Numbered from the stretch's first letter, positions 1 to 12,046 are shown. The stretch is 64,000 nucleotides of DNA from Atrichornis clamosus (GCA_013400975.1 WBMZ01005358.1:57824-121823); one strand, 5' to 3'. The notes: a model not told the origin generated them from the letters alone. Translations and numbers: made by a program.

Positions 1-559
1 TTGATGTACTGCTCTGTAACAGGACACAGATACTCCTCATATCATTGCTCCTACTGATCTGAGGAAGATCTGCAGCACCCTCCACATCCATTACTGTCTT
101 CAGAGCACTCAACTATTACTTCATACCGCCCTCTCAAAAAATAGATGTGATTAAAGAGCAATTTCTCATAGGCTGTGTAAAATATCTTAAATCAAATCAA
201 TCTGTAAGGGTGCATAGAAGGAGAGTATCTCCTCCTCTAAGGGCACTGGGTCAAAGGAGTCATAAATCAGAACACGTGAAGGCAGACCTAACCAAGAAAT
301 TATAAGAAAGGTTGTAAAAAGAACAAACCTTGTCACTGGCCTGAAGAGTATGTGGGGTGTGAAAGTGGGGGTTTTTTTCAGTTGAATGGATAAAGAAAGG
401 GAGAGAGAAACCAGGTGGTTGTAAAACTTGTCCAGTTAACATTAATAAAGGCAGTAAGCATAAACAATGAATCAGTCACAGTAGTTGAGGAAGTATCAAG
501 AAACTGCAGCAAACTGACACTTTGCAACTCATAAGGATGCAAACCTGAGGGCTGAGGAT
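1..559. other. Non-genic flank, nothing recognised
   Basis: I see no gene or identifiable repeat here. The sequence is moderately AT-rich and has short purine-rich stretches, such as a GA-rich run near 390-410. The only open frame of note is about 60 codons on the minus strand and has no recognisable motif. Confidence 0.5.
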
Positions 560-1860
560 GTTAGAAGGGGATGGTATGCACGTGCAATGTGCAGGGGAAG
601 GCAAGGCAGGGAGGAACAAAGCAAGAATAGGCAGAAGAGGATGTAAAAGGGGGCTGATGGCATGTTAATCGGAGTTGGCCTGTACACTTATCTGACTACG
701 CTCTGCACCTGATCACCATAGTTTGTCCTGTTTTCTCATATTTTCTTATTAAATATGTTCTTAACTCTGTCCCTGCATACTATCACTATCTATCCCATGT
801 GTGTTTGAGTGATGTAGGGAGTGGATGCCAGCTCCTGGAGTCAGACTGGGCTCCTTGCCTGTGTGTCAGCTACTGGAGCCAGTGGTGTTCTTGGAGTTCA
901 CTGGGGCAGGAACAGTGTCTGCTCCCAAAACCAGTGTCCTGGTTTTAGCTGGCATTGAGTTAATTTTCTTCTTAGCAGCTGGTACAGTAGTGATACGGAG
1001 AAAATTAACTATCCCAGTGGATACCAGGACAAGATACTGGAGGAACTGGGAGGAGTGAGACAAGTGATGGGCTCAGCAAGAATGGCTGCAGTGGGACTTC
1101 AGGTCACAGTCCGTGTGCCTTGTGTTGGGTGATGGGAGTGAGTGCCTGTGTCCTCCTCAAACCAGATGTGTGTGGGATGTGTTTGTGTATGCACTGGCAA
1201 AATCCAAGCTGGACCAGCCAGCAAGTAGGGTGCCCAGATTTGGGAAGCCTGGGGAGGTGGGCAGAATCTGTGCTGGTATTTAGTGCAGACCTGTGAGTAT
1301 GGGGTGCCCAAGGGATGAGTGTGTGAGTGATGAGTGTGTGCAGTGAGCACCCAGCTGGACCAACTAGTGAGTCAGAAATATGTGGGGCAGGTGAGGGGGA
1401 ATGGAATCCAGAGATGGGAGTCGGGCAGGAAGAGTAGCTGTCACAGTGCTGAGGGGATCCATGAATATTCGTGTGCTTGTGAACCTGGAGAGTGCACGTG
1501 TATGTTCTATTAGTGACCTCCTGCCTCTGCCAGCCCGAGAGGAAGGGACACATCTGTCTGGGCTTATGCCTGGTGTGAGTCATGAAAACGTGGTGCTGTT
1601 GAAGACAAACCCTCGTCTGTGGCTGCGTGTGTGACAGATTGTGTCCATGTCCTCTGTGTGTTTGTGTCTTTGTGTGTCCCTCTGGGATATGTGCTCAGCC
1701 TTACGTAAGCTGATTGAACCTGCAAACAGGCAAGCAGCAGCCACTGCCTCAGCCTGGGCACAACCAGGTGCTCGAGCAGTGAGCTGAGTCCAGTGGCCAC
1801 ACAGGACATGCCCCTGGGCCAGAGCACCTGCAGCAGGTGGCCCTGCTTTTAACATTTGTT
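560..1860 (+). repeat. GT-rich dispersed avian repeat with degenerate tandem units
   Basis: This block is richer in G and T than its surroundings and full of GTGTGTG-type words. The phrase AGCTGGACCA occurs at 1207 and again at 1353, each preceded by a GTGTG-rich run, so at least two degenerate units of about 146 bp lie head to tail. From memory, similar wording (CAAACCAGATGTGTGTGGGATG at about 1158-1179; GCACCTGCAGCAGGTGGCCC near 1825-1844) recurs in many bird genomes as a long interspersed repeat, but I cannot name the family or check it. TTATTAAATATGTTCTTAAC near 746-765 resembles an LTR polyadenylation region, so the element may derive from an ERV. Minus-strand open frames of 83-159 codons here (rich in H, T, P and S) are by-products of the repeat composition, not genes. 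Boundaries are approximate. Confidence 0.6.
935..1031. mobile_element. 97-bp foldback made of opposed LTR termini
   Basis: The left arm starts TGTCCTGGTTTTAGCTGGC and continues into GAGTTAATTTTCTTC. The right arm contains GAGAAAATTAACTATCCC and ends ATACCAGGACA. The right arm is an imperfect reverse complement of the left, and both match the 5' end of the avian ERV LTR family seen elsewhere in this window. The element begins TG and ends CA and has only about 25 bp between its arms. I see no target-site duplication. It could be an extreme internal deletion of an LTR whose two ends are naturally inverted, or a small non-autonomous foldback element. It sits inside the GT-rich repeat. Confidence 0.6.
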
Positions 1861-4009
1861 ATCAGAATGAGCTTCCAAAACTTCTTCTTTTGCAACACAG
1901 GGTATGAAGAAAGCCCAAGAGGATTCACTTAGTTTTGGATTATTAACTCTTGCATGCCTAATACTCAAGTAATCTACCATAGAAGGCCCAACAGAAAGGT
2001 CATTTTTTTTCCCAGTATCAGTATGTTTCTCACGGTTATTCTGTATCTGTCAGGTGGCAGAAGAAATAGGTGGAGATATGAGGTAAAATAAAAACACATA
2101 TTGAAACCTCAATACACCAGTCAATCTGCCTTTTCTTGAATCTGTCTCTGGTATATGTAAACACTGTCTCATCTCCGTAGGTGAAGATGCTGCCACCTTT
2201 CATGATTTTATTTGGATAATGCTAGATATAAAACTTTTTTCTTCTTTTTCCCCTGAGGCTTTATGGGAAAGACAATTTATAAAGGCAGCAAGAGGGAATA
2301 GGCATACTTGTTGAGAAGGCAGATGCATTCAGTACTGACTAGATGACGTTGGAAGCAAACAGCAAATTGGGAAAAAAGAGTGAAGTAATTTTTGGATATA
2401 GGGAGTGTCAATAAACCTAAAATAGAGTTGAAGACTACCAGCATTCTCACAGTGCACATTCTGAGGTAGTTTACATCTTTCACTTAGTTGGTATTATTGA
2501 GGATTGCTTAAAGTTTGCTGTCCCCTCAAAATTGTCTCAGAACCATAAGAATGGAAATTTGCAGAATACTGACTCGATTCAGTCTTAAAATTTTATATGC
2601 ATGGTGAAGTTACTAGTTTGTCACCACCCTGTCTCTGTAAATCTATGTTTGAATCCAGAACTCTATCAATTACATTAAGAGTACTGAAGACTCTATTTTT
2701 TGGAGGAAGACAGTAACCTACACATGGCTTGACTACATAACTGAATGACTATATGTGATGACATCTACAACATTCACATACCAGGGTTTTCCTCTCCCAG
2801 AAGAGGTCTTGTGCTTTAAAATACAAGGTATCATTTTGCAGGCCTGACTTTATTATTCAGTCCAAGTAATCTGAAAATGCAGAATTCCTTTCACTGTGAC
2901 ATTGTTTTACATTTTTTATTCCCCTCCCTATCTCCATTTTCTAGCTCTCTCTGCTCTCTAGCTTAGGCCTTTCCTTGCCTATGCTTAAACTCCTGCTGTC
3001 TAACACTTTTATGTACTTCCAGTATTTTCCCCAAAGTGCCCATTAAGCCAATACATTTCAACTGTTTAAACAGCTACTGTAATCTAAAATGATCCCAATG
3101 GAAAATGAAAGAAAACTAGGCGTGCCATATGGAGGAGATTTATATAAGCAAATATAGCTGTTCACGTGGAAATGCATAAATTTGGAATGGCCCAGGCTCC
3201 CTTCAGTGATTCATCTCATGTCTATCCACATTAAATGAACCATGACCTAAAAGTAACTATACAAACATGAAGATATGAAATATATGTTAAAAAAAAAAAA
3301 GATAAGTAGGATGAAATAAAGTTTATGATGATCAAACATTAATCTTCCCAGTAATGATAAGTCATGGAAATAATTCTTAAATTTAAGCTTGGTTTAGATC
3401 TTGACCAATTGAAGTCAATGCAAAAATTTCTTCATGAGTTTAGTGCCTCCTTCATTTTAATCATAAGAATGGAGAAGCAGAGCTAGACTCATGTACAGTA
3501 TCTGATTTTGTCACAGAAAAATAAGTGAAAGTCAATATGAAATCGGTCCCATATTCTGTGTGTATAGTTAAACATTTCTTAAGCTTATCAACTGCAATAG
3601 CTATAACGTAAGTTGTGTATTTTAAGACACAGAAATGCCAAAATAAACGTGTAGCTGAGTACAGTGTTTATTCACTAAACATAATAGTCATTTGTTGTGT
3701 TGGGTTTTTTTTAATTTATTTAATGCCAAAATTAGAATACTGTCTATAAAAAGCCATAAGACAGAAAAGGAAATAATTTATTGTCTTTATTTACAATTTC
3801 TTATCTATGTTATTCAACACCAAACTGAAGATATTTCTTACTCAGCAAAAATATTAGCTAATTATTTGTGAAAATACTTGCTGTTTCTAGATGTTTTTTC
3901 CTAAATTTATATGTGATTTAAGTATTAAAACTTAGCTATTAAATATTCCTTCTACTGGAAGGTAAGGATCAATATACCCTCCTCTCCATTTCACCCTGAA
4001 ACTGGTCAT
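1861..4009. other. AT-rich intergenic sequence
   Basis: I see no gene. An A-run occurs at 3290-3300 and T-runs near 2005-2012. Short minus-strand open frames (for example 2277-2483, 68 codons) have no recognisable motifs. No repeat family is identified. Confidence 0.5.
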
Positions 4010-5314
4010 TTGGGCAGCAGGATGTGAAGGAAGGGTTGATAAACTTTTTCCAGCATAGTCTGCTAAAAGGCGAAATCCACAGGTACTGATGGAGCAACTG
4101 TCCCTATGTGATTGGATTCTTTGACCTTAATGGAGCTTCAGAAGGAGGATGCACCTCTGCAAGGCTCAAGCTGCAGGCCTTTTGCTGAGCTGGAGCAGAT
4201 CCTATTCTAGCCTGCAAAAGGTGCATGATTCTTAAGGATCTGTGCTGCCAAGAAAAAGAACTCCTGAGGGGAGTCAGGAGGATGCAGCATCAGAGAGGTC
4301 AGAGATACAGATTGTCTCTAAAGCTTCAAGATCCAAAACCTCCCAGTGTAGTGGAGGGTTAGGAAGAGCTTGTGCTCATGAAGTCCAAGTGTTGAAACAC
4401 ACTTCATGATGAAGCTGGTGACCCCACACACCAGAAGGAAGGCTCCCACCCTACCTAATAAATTGCAGTTACAGAGTAACTTCACTGTTCTGATAAGTGA
4501 TGAGGAATAAGGAATGATGTAAATTTGAGTGTTTCTGGTGCCCCAGCCCAAGCCATTTCAGACAGGTAGAAGGAAACAGTTACAGTGGTAGGAGGCTCCG
4601 CTGTGAATGGCTCACACCTGTGATGGCACACACCTGCTGACCTGTCTCCTCACCTAGAGAGGTCTACTGCATGCCAGGGGCTTGGATTTGGAATGTTATG
4701 GAGAGCTTATTAAGGCTTATCCATCCCTGCTGTTCCTCCATTTGGGCTGTATTAGGAAGAACCTGTTTCCATCAGGTTGAAGGAGGTAATCATTTATTTG
4801 ACTACGTCTGGGATGCTTTGTTGAATTCTGGGCTCTGCAGTATAACAGGGAACTTAACTGTGTCCAACAAAGGTGATGAAGGGACTGCAACATCTTTCAT
4901 TTGAAGAATGACAGGGATCTAGTTCTGTTCAGTTTGGGGCAGAGAAGGCTTTGTAGGGGGAGGAGGGAGGGGAGGATGGGACACAGCATATTTTGTCAAT
5001 ATGTATGACAAAATGGGAGATAATGGAGGTGAGGGAGCCAGTTTTTTCCTGCTGCTGTTCACTGATATGATAACAGACAATGGTACTTTGATTTAAAGGA
5101 TATAATAATTAATCTGATTTAAACAGAGCTCTTTTGCAAGGAGTATTCTCATACACAAAAAGAGGCTGCCCAGAGGTTGTGGATTCTCCATGTGGGGAGA
5201 CATTCAAAACCTGACTGGACCTTTTTCTGGGTAACCTATTGTAACTAACTACGTTAACATGGTTGGAGTGTATGATCTCAATCCCTTTCAACCTCAAATT
5301 TTGTGGTTCTGTGA
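4010..5314 (+). mobile_element. CR1 LINE, 5' (ORF1 region) joined to 3' end, centre missing
   Basis: The 3' end is clear. 5160-5314 reads like the CR1 terminus (GAGGCTGCCCAGAGGTTGTG, then CCTTTCAACCTCAAATTTTG, ending TTCTGTGA). 4655-4770 resembles the CR1 ORF1 region (GAGGTCTACTGCATGCCAGG, followed by a Leu/Pro-rich segment). Around 4840-4950 the sequence switches to the end of the reverse-transcriptase region (AAGGGACTGCAACATCTTTC, then CTGTTCAGTTTGGGGCAGAG). The endonuclease and most of the reverse transcriptase are therefore absent: about 1.3 kb is present, against roughly 4.5 kb for a full CR1. The start is uncertain, and 4010-4600 is assigned only by weak resemblance. No frame is intact. 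A G-quadruplex motif lies at 4956-4980. Confidence 0.8.
4956..4980 (+). other. G-quadruplex consensus motif
   Basis: Four G tracts (4956-4960, 4965-4967, 4969-4972, 4978-4980) are separated by loops of 4, 1 and 5 bases, which fits the G3+N1-7 pattern. It lies in the 3' part of the CR1 copy, between the reverse-transcriptase tail and the 3' terminus. Confidence 0.65.
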
Positions 5315-5827
5315 AAGAGTATTTTCATTTTTGTCAAAATTTCTTTTAAAGGAAACCTGCCTTTTCCTAGGTTTCCCTGGCATCTTATATTAATTACAAA
5401 TTGGCTCATGGGAATATATTTCTGAAATTAGAATTATACTTGTTCTAAGATGATTTATTGGCACTAGCATCTGAAATTACTAGAGTGTACAGACTGTTAA
5501 TTTAAACATTTAATACATATGGGTGAAAATACTGAGAGGTCAAGAGAATCCATGGTTATTTTAAAGCATTTGTTTTTTCCGGTAATGCAGTTGCAATTTC
5601 AGGTTTCTGAGGTTGGTATTAACAGTCACATTATATCCTAGGACCTATTGTTTCAGTGAGAACTGATGCTGAATGCTTCACAGGAAATAATGAACATCTT
5701 ATTCACACAGTTGTGTAGATACATTTTGATTGTATTTTGAACATCAAATCTTTAGATTTTGAAGAAATGTCTGGTGATAACTTTGAGTTCCTGTGACAAA
5801 CCATTAGCTGATCAACCTCACTTGTTG
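5315..5827. other. AT-rich spacer between CR1 fragments
   Basis: No gene or repeat is recognised in this stretch of about 510 bp. It separates a plus-strand CR1 end from a minus-strand CR1 scrap. Confidence 0.5.
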
Positions 5828-5985
5828 ACATCTCCTTGTCTTAACACTGCTTCCATGAGGATCTGCTCCATGATGTTCACAGGCACACAGGTAAGGCTCA
5901 CCAGTCTGCAGTTCCCCAGGTCTTCTTTTGTCCCCTTTTCAAAAATAGGAGTGATTTTTCCTTTTTCCCAGTCACAAAGAAAAAA
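5828..5985 (-). mobile_element. CR1 LINE fragment, early reverse-transcriptase region
   Basis: Read on the minus strand, this matches the CR1 ORF2 segment encoding the start of the reverse-transcriptase domain. Visible pieces on the plus strand are GGATCTGCTCCATGATGTTC, GGTAAGGCTCACCAGTCTGC and TTTTTCCCAGTCACAAAG. The plus-strand 85-codon frame over it is antisense and not meaningful. Neither the 3' terminus nor ORF1 is attached, so this is an isolated internal piece. Confidence 0.8.
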
Positions 5986-7688
5986 AGTTTCTCAAGTTAA
6001 ACGCAGTCACATGTAAAATCCCATGACATGTTTTTCAGAAAAGGGTTAAAAGAGTTGCAGTATGCTTGTATAGATCAGAAGAGTAAGAGTGCAAGTTTTA
6101 AATGGAGCTTTTTTTATCTGGGTCCTGTGCCATTTAAGAATTTATGTATGTGAGAAAGTCCTCAGATAGACTTGCTCTGTTGAAGCAGGTTCCATTTAAG
6201 AGAAGTAATGAGAACTATCTGCCATTGTGGGTATAAGAATAACTGTATTTTACATTTATTTTATAGCTTGAAAACCAATATTTCTACAAATTCATAAAAA
6301 TAAGTTGATATTTTCACCAGCTGAGGCCAAATATGAGAGATACATTGTCATTCACCTATATAGACAAAGATTTCAGCTTTCTAAATTACTGTCATATTTC
6401 CTGTAAAAGGATGAATTTTCTCATACTGGGCCAAAATGAGTATAACTACGGTAATTTTTTCTCAGGTTGTGTAAATTGAAATATATGCCTTTTTGCTTAG
6501 AAGAATCAAATCTTGTTAAATTTTCTGTCATGTGCCATGCTTGGTTTGAATACAAAAGCAATGCAAAGAAGGAAGTGAAGAGAGGCAAAAACAATGTTTT
6601 CATGCTTTTGAATATTAAAGTAATTGTTCAAAATAAAAGCTTTATTTTGTCTTCAATATTTGCAGCTTTGAGACTATACAGTTTGTCATTGCCCTTGAAA
6701 CACGAATCTGATCATTTCGTAGCAAAATTCTTCGTATTTCTGGAGGCTACATAACACCTGTAAAGAATACTCTGAGAAAAACCTCCAAAACCCAAACCTG
6801 TTATGGGGAAGAGGTATTGGGTATCCTCTCCAATTTCTAACAGGAAAGAGTATATAACTGAATTTTCTGACCTGCTTAAAGTCAGTGGGTGACTTATCAT
6901 TAATCCAACCGGGAGAGGATTTAACTTCAGGTATTCAAAATAATGTTAGATATAAAGAGCAGAGACAAGATGACTCTTAGCTTTAAACTATGCAGCAAAT
7001 TTATATTCCTCCATTAATGATTGCCACAAATTTTCATACTCCTTCAAGTTTGCTACTTCATTCCACTTCAAGTTTAGACATAGACGTTCTTCAGCACATA
7101 CATTTTGAGCTGTTAAAGGATTACAAGAAAAGTGAAGGCTCAGAGTTATTCACATGCAAACATGAGAGAAGTTGGAAAAAATATAAAGCAATACCCTTAG
7201 GCTTTTTAGATTAATTGATTTTGAGCATATATTACCTTTCATCCTGCCTCAACATCTCCACTGGCCTCTTAGCATCTCATTTTATGAGTTATAAACATTA
7301 CCTTTTACAACTTAGAGTTGAAAAAAAAAGAGTAGATCCTTTCCTTCTTTACTCTTCTGATCAACTGATTAAAATGGTTCATTTTCTTCAGTTTGATACC
7401 GTTCTCTGTAAATGACTTTGGCTGACAAAGGACTGACAGAGATATCTGCGAGGTATATCTGAGCACATCCCATAATGTTGAAATCAGTAGAGTCCTGGGG
7501 AATCCTCTAGCTCTTTTCTGAGTTTTTGCCCACTCAAATCATACTGCCCATTCCAAAAACCTGAAGCCTTCATTCAAGCCATTTATTCAAACAGGTTCGC
7601 TTGCGCTAGAACTAGGCATGTCTCTCTCCTCCTGTTGTTCCAAGAAGAGTCATTCAAGGCTACTACTTAGTGGCTTCCCTTCGACAGG

Positions 7689-7720
7689 GTAAATAAAGTG
7701 CATCAAGCACCTTTATTTAC
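7689..7720. other. Strong short inverted repeat (hairpin)
   Basis: The left arm GTAAATAAAGTGC and right arm GCACCTTTATTTAC pair over 13 base pairs with one bulged C and a 5-nt loop (ATCAA). At 32 nt it is too short to be a typical pre-microRNA. No transcription signal is evident around it. Confidence 0.7.
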
Positions 7721-10102
7721 TAGGACGTGTTGTTGCTGTTATGTCAGAGAGTTGCCTGGCCGCTTTACTCAGATAGTCCAATAAATTTGGTTATCCTCAT
7801 CTGCTGTCAAGGCAGCACTCTCTTCTTCCCTGTGTTCTCCATGCCACATTAACACTTTTAATCAGCCGTGAGTAAAGTAGTCCACACACTGTAATGGGAG
7901 AAGTCAATGTTTTAACTGAGCAACTCAATCTCCCCTGTGCTTGCAATGCCTTAACTCTTGTTACTACACCTCTGATGTGCCTTCCATCCAACTCTGTCAT
8001 AAACTCTCCTTTTTTCTTTCAAGAACATCCATAAGTCTCAGTGTGTAGAAGGGGACATGTAGAGTTCCTATTCCTTCCTGAATTTTTCTTGAGATGTGAT
8101 CATGCTAGTGGATTGCTAATATTGCATTTGTCTGTGATGCTTGTTTTATACCTGTCTTCAGGCATGCATTATCTACCAGAGGTACTGGGTCATTATGATC
8201 CTAGTAAGAAAGGCACTTAGATTAAAGTATCACTTAAAATGTCATTTATTAGAGCCAACATTATAAAGAAAGAGGGGATAGTATAGATAATACTATTTCT
8301 CTTCAGACACTGGGGACTCTAATTCCCATAGAATCAGATGAATCTCCAATAAACATGCAGCATGCCATGCAGATAACAAATCTAGGAAGCTTACCCTATT
8401 TTCTTCCTCTGAGTTCTGACAAGATTTTCTTACAAGAAAAGCAATTCTATTCATCATTTCTACTGTTGACACCTATGTAACATAAAACTGACTTATTTGG
8501 TGATAGCCTGAAAGTTACTTCAAAGATACTTACAGGGATAATCAATTTTCTAGTAGTCTGCTTTTAAAATTTATTTTGTCTATTAAAATCTTGTCTATTT
8601 GTCTTTTAAAATCTTGATTATGTATTAAACATATGTATATTTATTTAGAGTATCTATCGAGTGCATAAATTCTGAAATGTTTTTCTATTTTTCCTAAAAG
8701 GCTCTTCTTCATTCTATTCTACCTTCATATTATCATCAGGTTTCTAACTCTTGACATAAATGAACTCAAATGAGATAGAGATAGGAAATTCTTCCTTTCA
8801 AAGATTATAACTACAGGTGTGTGTTATGCTCCAGCTATACTACTCTTTAGTTAATTCATCCTGGAGAAATCTGAATTTAGATACTTTTTCTGTTTTGGAA
8901 GGGGACAAAAATGCAAATCCTTCCTAAGATTCCCCTAAAGCAGTACTTAAAATGTGCAATTATTGAAATTGAAAAGATGCACTTTAATTTCAATTAAGCA
9001 GAAAAAGTGTTGTACTATCTGTTTATTATCAGCCTGTATACTGACATTTAAATGATTATTTGGAAGTGCATTTTGTAGTATAGCTGATCACTGGAAACCC
9101 TATAAACTTTAACACTGTGAAGGTCAATGGATTTACAATTATAATGTATAATTTAACAAGATGCCTCCTAATGCGCCAACAAAGAAGGCAATATAATAAC
9201 TTGGGAAGAAAATTTCACTTGAAGAGTCAGGAGGTGATGTCAACTAGCAGAGATTTATTAGCACTTTAAGAGCCTATGACCTAAGGAACTTTAAGCAGGA
9301 GAGACATAGGTTTTATGAGTTTACTTGAGGACATATCCCTAATTAAGAGCCATAAAAAATATGCTGTAGAAACTCAATAGTTCTTTAGCGATCAGCTCTT
9401 CTAACATTAAATGACACCCTAAAAAGTTAATGGTTTTCTATTAGCTGAAATAATGCTGTTTAACAGCTTAATGGCTAGAGCAGAATGCTGTAAATTAGAT
9501 AATCTATGTCCTCATTGCCATTCTGACACTTGCTTTGGTGAGGTTGAAAAGTCAACATCTCCCTGCAACTACCCTCTTTTCCAAAATTGTAAATCAAATA
9601 TTATATCATTTGCTGGTTTTACTGCGATACTGACCTTCTCTAACTCTACAAGCATGATATCACTCAGTGCTCTTTCACATGTTTATTTCCTAGAGGAAAA
9701 CTCCTATTTTTCTTAGTGCTTTGGATTGCAGTTCCTCAGTTTCAACTGAGATAACCTTGAGATATTTGGCTTCTGATTATATCAGACAATTAAAGAACTT
9801 TCATGTAAAGTAATAAATGTCACTTGCAAAAATCTCTAAAAGTTATTGATGATTAAGAGCTATTTCTACTTGTCCAACAGCCTTCTATTTATGAACTATG
9901 ATACATGTACAGTCATTACACGTTCTCCTCTCCCAAACTCTTTTTCACTGTCTATGCTTTATGTTCATCTAAAATATCTCTCAGGCTCACAGAAATATTC
10001 CTGGATTTGCTACTCTGAGATTTGCTTTTAAACTTTTATTAGGAAATTAATATTTATATTATCATGGAAATGGCAATATAAATGCTCAGCACGACCACAG
10101 TT

Positions 10103-10134
10103 GGGGGGTTTTTGTTTGTTTGTTTTTTTGTTTC
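10103..10134 (+). repeat. G-run followed by (GTTT)n low-complexity tract
   Basis: A run of six G residues is followed by T-rich GTTTGTTTGTTT repeats and a short T-run. This is simple sequence with no coding content. Confidence 0.8.
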
Positions 10135-10511
10135 CCAGCAATTCTGCTATAGGTTTTAGTATTTAAAAAGATTATCACATCATGAACAGCACATAAAAGT
10201 TCATTCTTAATGCAACTTGGACCTGATCTTTTTAATTACATCTTTGTGGTGAGGGTCAGTTATCAGAATGCTGAAAAGACACTGGAAAGTAGTTACTAAC
10301 TGGTTTAGTACCACCTTGTGGGACAGGTAGCTCAGTTATTTCTGTAGACGTAGTGTTGTGTGTTCTTATTCCATATATATTTATACAGTATTTGCTTCAA
10401 TATGAATCTCAGTTTCAATAACCTTATGTCTTAATACTAGTAGTGATGATAAACTTTTAGTGACTTTTGAAGTGTACCATGCTTGAAAGAAATGAGAAAT
10501 CCTAGTTACTC

Positions 10512-11073
10512 TGTGATGAGTCTGACTAGCATGGAGTTAACTTTCTTCATAGCAGTATGGATTTGTGACTAAACCAACACTGATAACACAGTGTTTTGGC
10601 ATTTGCCAAACAGCGGTTGCACATCCTCAAAGCTCATTTTTTTGCTCACTCTGCTCCCAGTTTTCCTGCCTTAGTGATTAGCTGAAAGTACACAAGAAGC
10701 TGGTAATGGACACAGCTGGAAGAGCTGACCAGCATCAACCTAAGCACTATTCTATAACATATGATGTACTCAGTAATAAAAGACCAAGGAAACAAGGCGG
10801 AAAGGTAACATTCATGATTATGATGTTTGACTTCCTAAGTAACTATTACTCATGTTTTGCTGGAACTGGCTGAACCTCTGCATGCTCATAGGAAGTTGTG
10901 AATGAATTCCTTATTTAACCTTACTGAATGCACAGCTTTTTTTCCCACCTATTGAACATCTAAATCCCTGAAGCTTCTCACCTTCCTCCTAGTTCCTCCA
11001 CATCCCATGGGAGAGGGAGGTGAATGAGCAGGTGTGTGAGTGTTTGACTGTTGGTCAGGGTCAACCTACTAGA
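10512..11073 (+). mobile_element. Solo ERV LTR, same subfamily as 31222-31786
   Basis: It begins TGTGATGAGTCTGACTAGC, continues GGAGTTAACTTTCTTC, and ends with GGTCAGGGTCAACCTACTAG. An LTR-type GTGAATGAGCAGGTGTGTGA stretch precedes the end. Length is about 562 bp, very close to the sibling copy near 31.2 kb. The flanking pentamers TACTC (10507-10511) and TAGTC (11074-11078) match at four of five bases, consistent with a decayed 5-bp target-site duplication. No internal retroviral sequence adjoins, so it is a solo LTR left after LTR-LTR recombination. It is old and divergent. Confidence 0.8.
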
Positions 11074-12046
11074 TAGTCATTAACTTGCTTTTACTGTTAA
11101 ATGCGAAGATGAACAATTCATATACACTTCAAATAAAAGTGAAAGACTTAATCAGAAAAGATTAAAATTAGGAGGCAAATTATTTTTCAGATAAAAGTTT
11201 TAAGAAGACTAAATTGAATTTGTATCACTGGAGGGAACAATTATGCCTCCTTTTTCTTCATTAAATTTGATACTATGTCTGAACAACTGTATCCAATAAA
11301 TTAGAAATTAGTCATAATTTGACTTGGATTTTGCTTCATTAGAATAAATACAGGCCAGGTCAAGTGGGGCTTTACTTGAAATATTTATATATATTTATGA
11401 AGAACATAATATCTTTGTGAAGAACACAAATATATTTGAATTTTTGAAAGTTTCATAAATGGTTATATTCAGTACAAAGAATAAATGAAGGAAAACACAT
11501 AGAAAACTAGAATGTAAATATTCAAAATGTTCATATTGTCATGCTGTCTCCAGATAAAAGTACATGCTTCTGTTGAAAAAACAAGCTGACTCACTTGAAC
11601 TTTTCAATTCCTTGAATTCAAACTGCCTGTAAAGATTGCAGTGTGATAGGTTGCTGTCTTTGTACTCAGGCAGCTTGAATGAGACATTGTAGTCAATAAC
11701 ATGCTCAGGTTTCTTCTATTTCTGAAGTCAAATTTCACTTAGATGTGCTCATAAATTTGGGGTTATTTTAATAAACTCTGGAAGAATAACAACTGTCACA
11801 CAACTCCTTATTTTTATTTTCACCTCTTTGAAAGCCCACTGCAAGCAGACAATCTGTTCAGGTTTTGCAGTGGTATGGACAGTGGATTATCAAGAGAATA
11901 AAATACCTGTCCAGTTAAAAGACAATTTTTATACAGAAATTTATATCATACTGTAATTTATTGCCAGATGTCTTTGTAATAATGCTTTTTTTCAGTGACA
12001 TTGTTAAGTAAATTGATCTTATCAGACGCACTGTCAAAAATAATAC
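11074..12046. other. AT-rich spacer between LTRs
   Basis: No gene or retroviral internal sequence is recognised in about 970 bp. The flanking LTRs lie in opposite orientation, so this is not a provirus interior. Confidence 0.55.

Larger units (their letters stand above)
5986..10511. other. AT-rich single-copy-looking sequence
   Basis: No gene is recognised in about 4.5 kb. Open frames reach at most 95 codons (6467-6754, plus) and read as chance translations. 8570-8625 contains two imperfect copies of GTCTATTAAAATCTTG-like sequence. A hairpin (7689-7720) and a GTTT-rich tract (10103-10134) are listed separately. Confidence 0.5.

Noticed and set aside
1104..1583. 159-codon minus-strand open frame, the longest in the window
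   Set aside because: It is His/Thr/Pro/Ser-rich translation of the GT-rich repeat, with no independent coding evidence.
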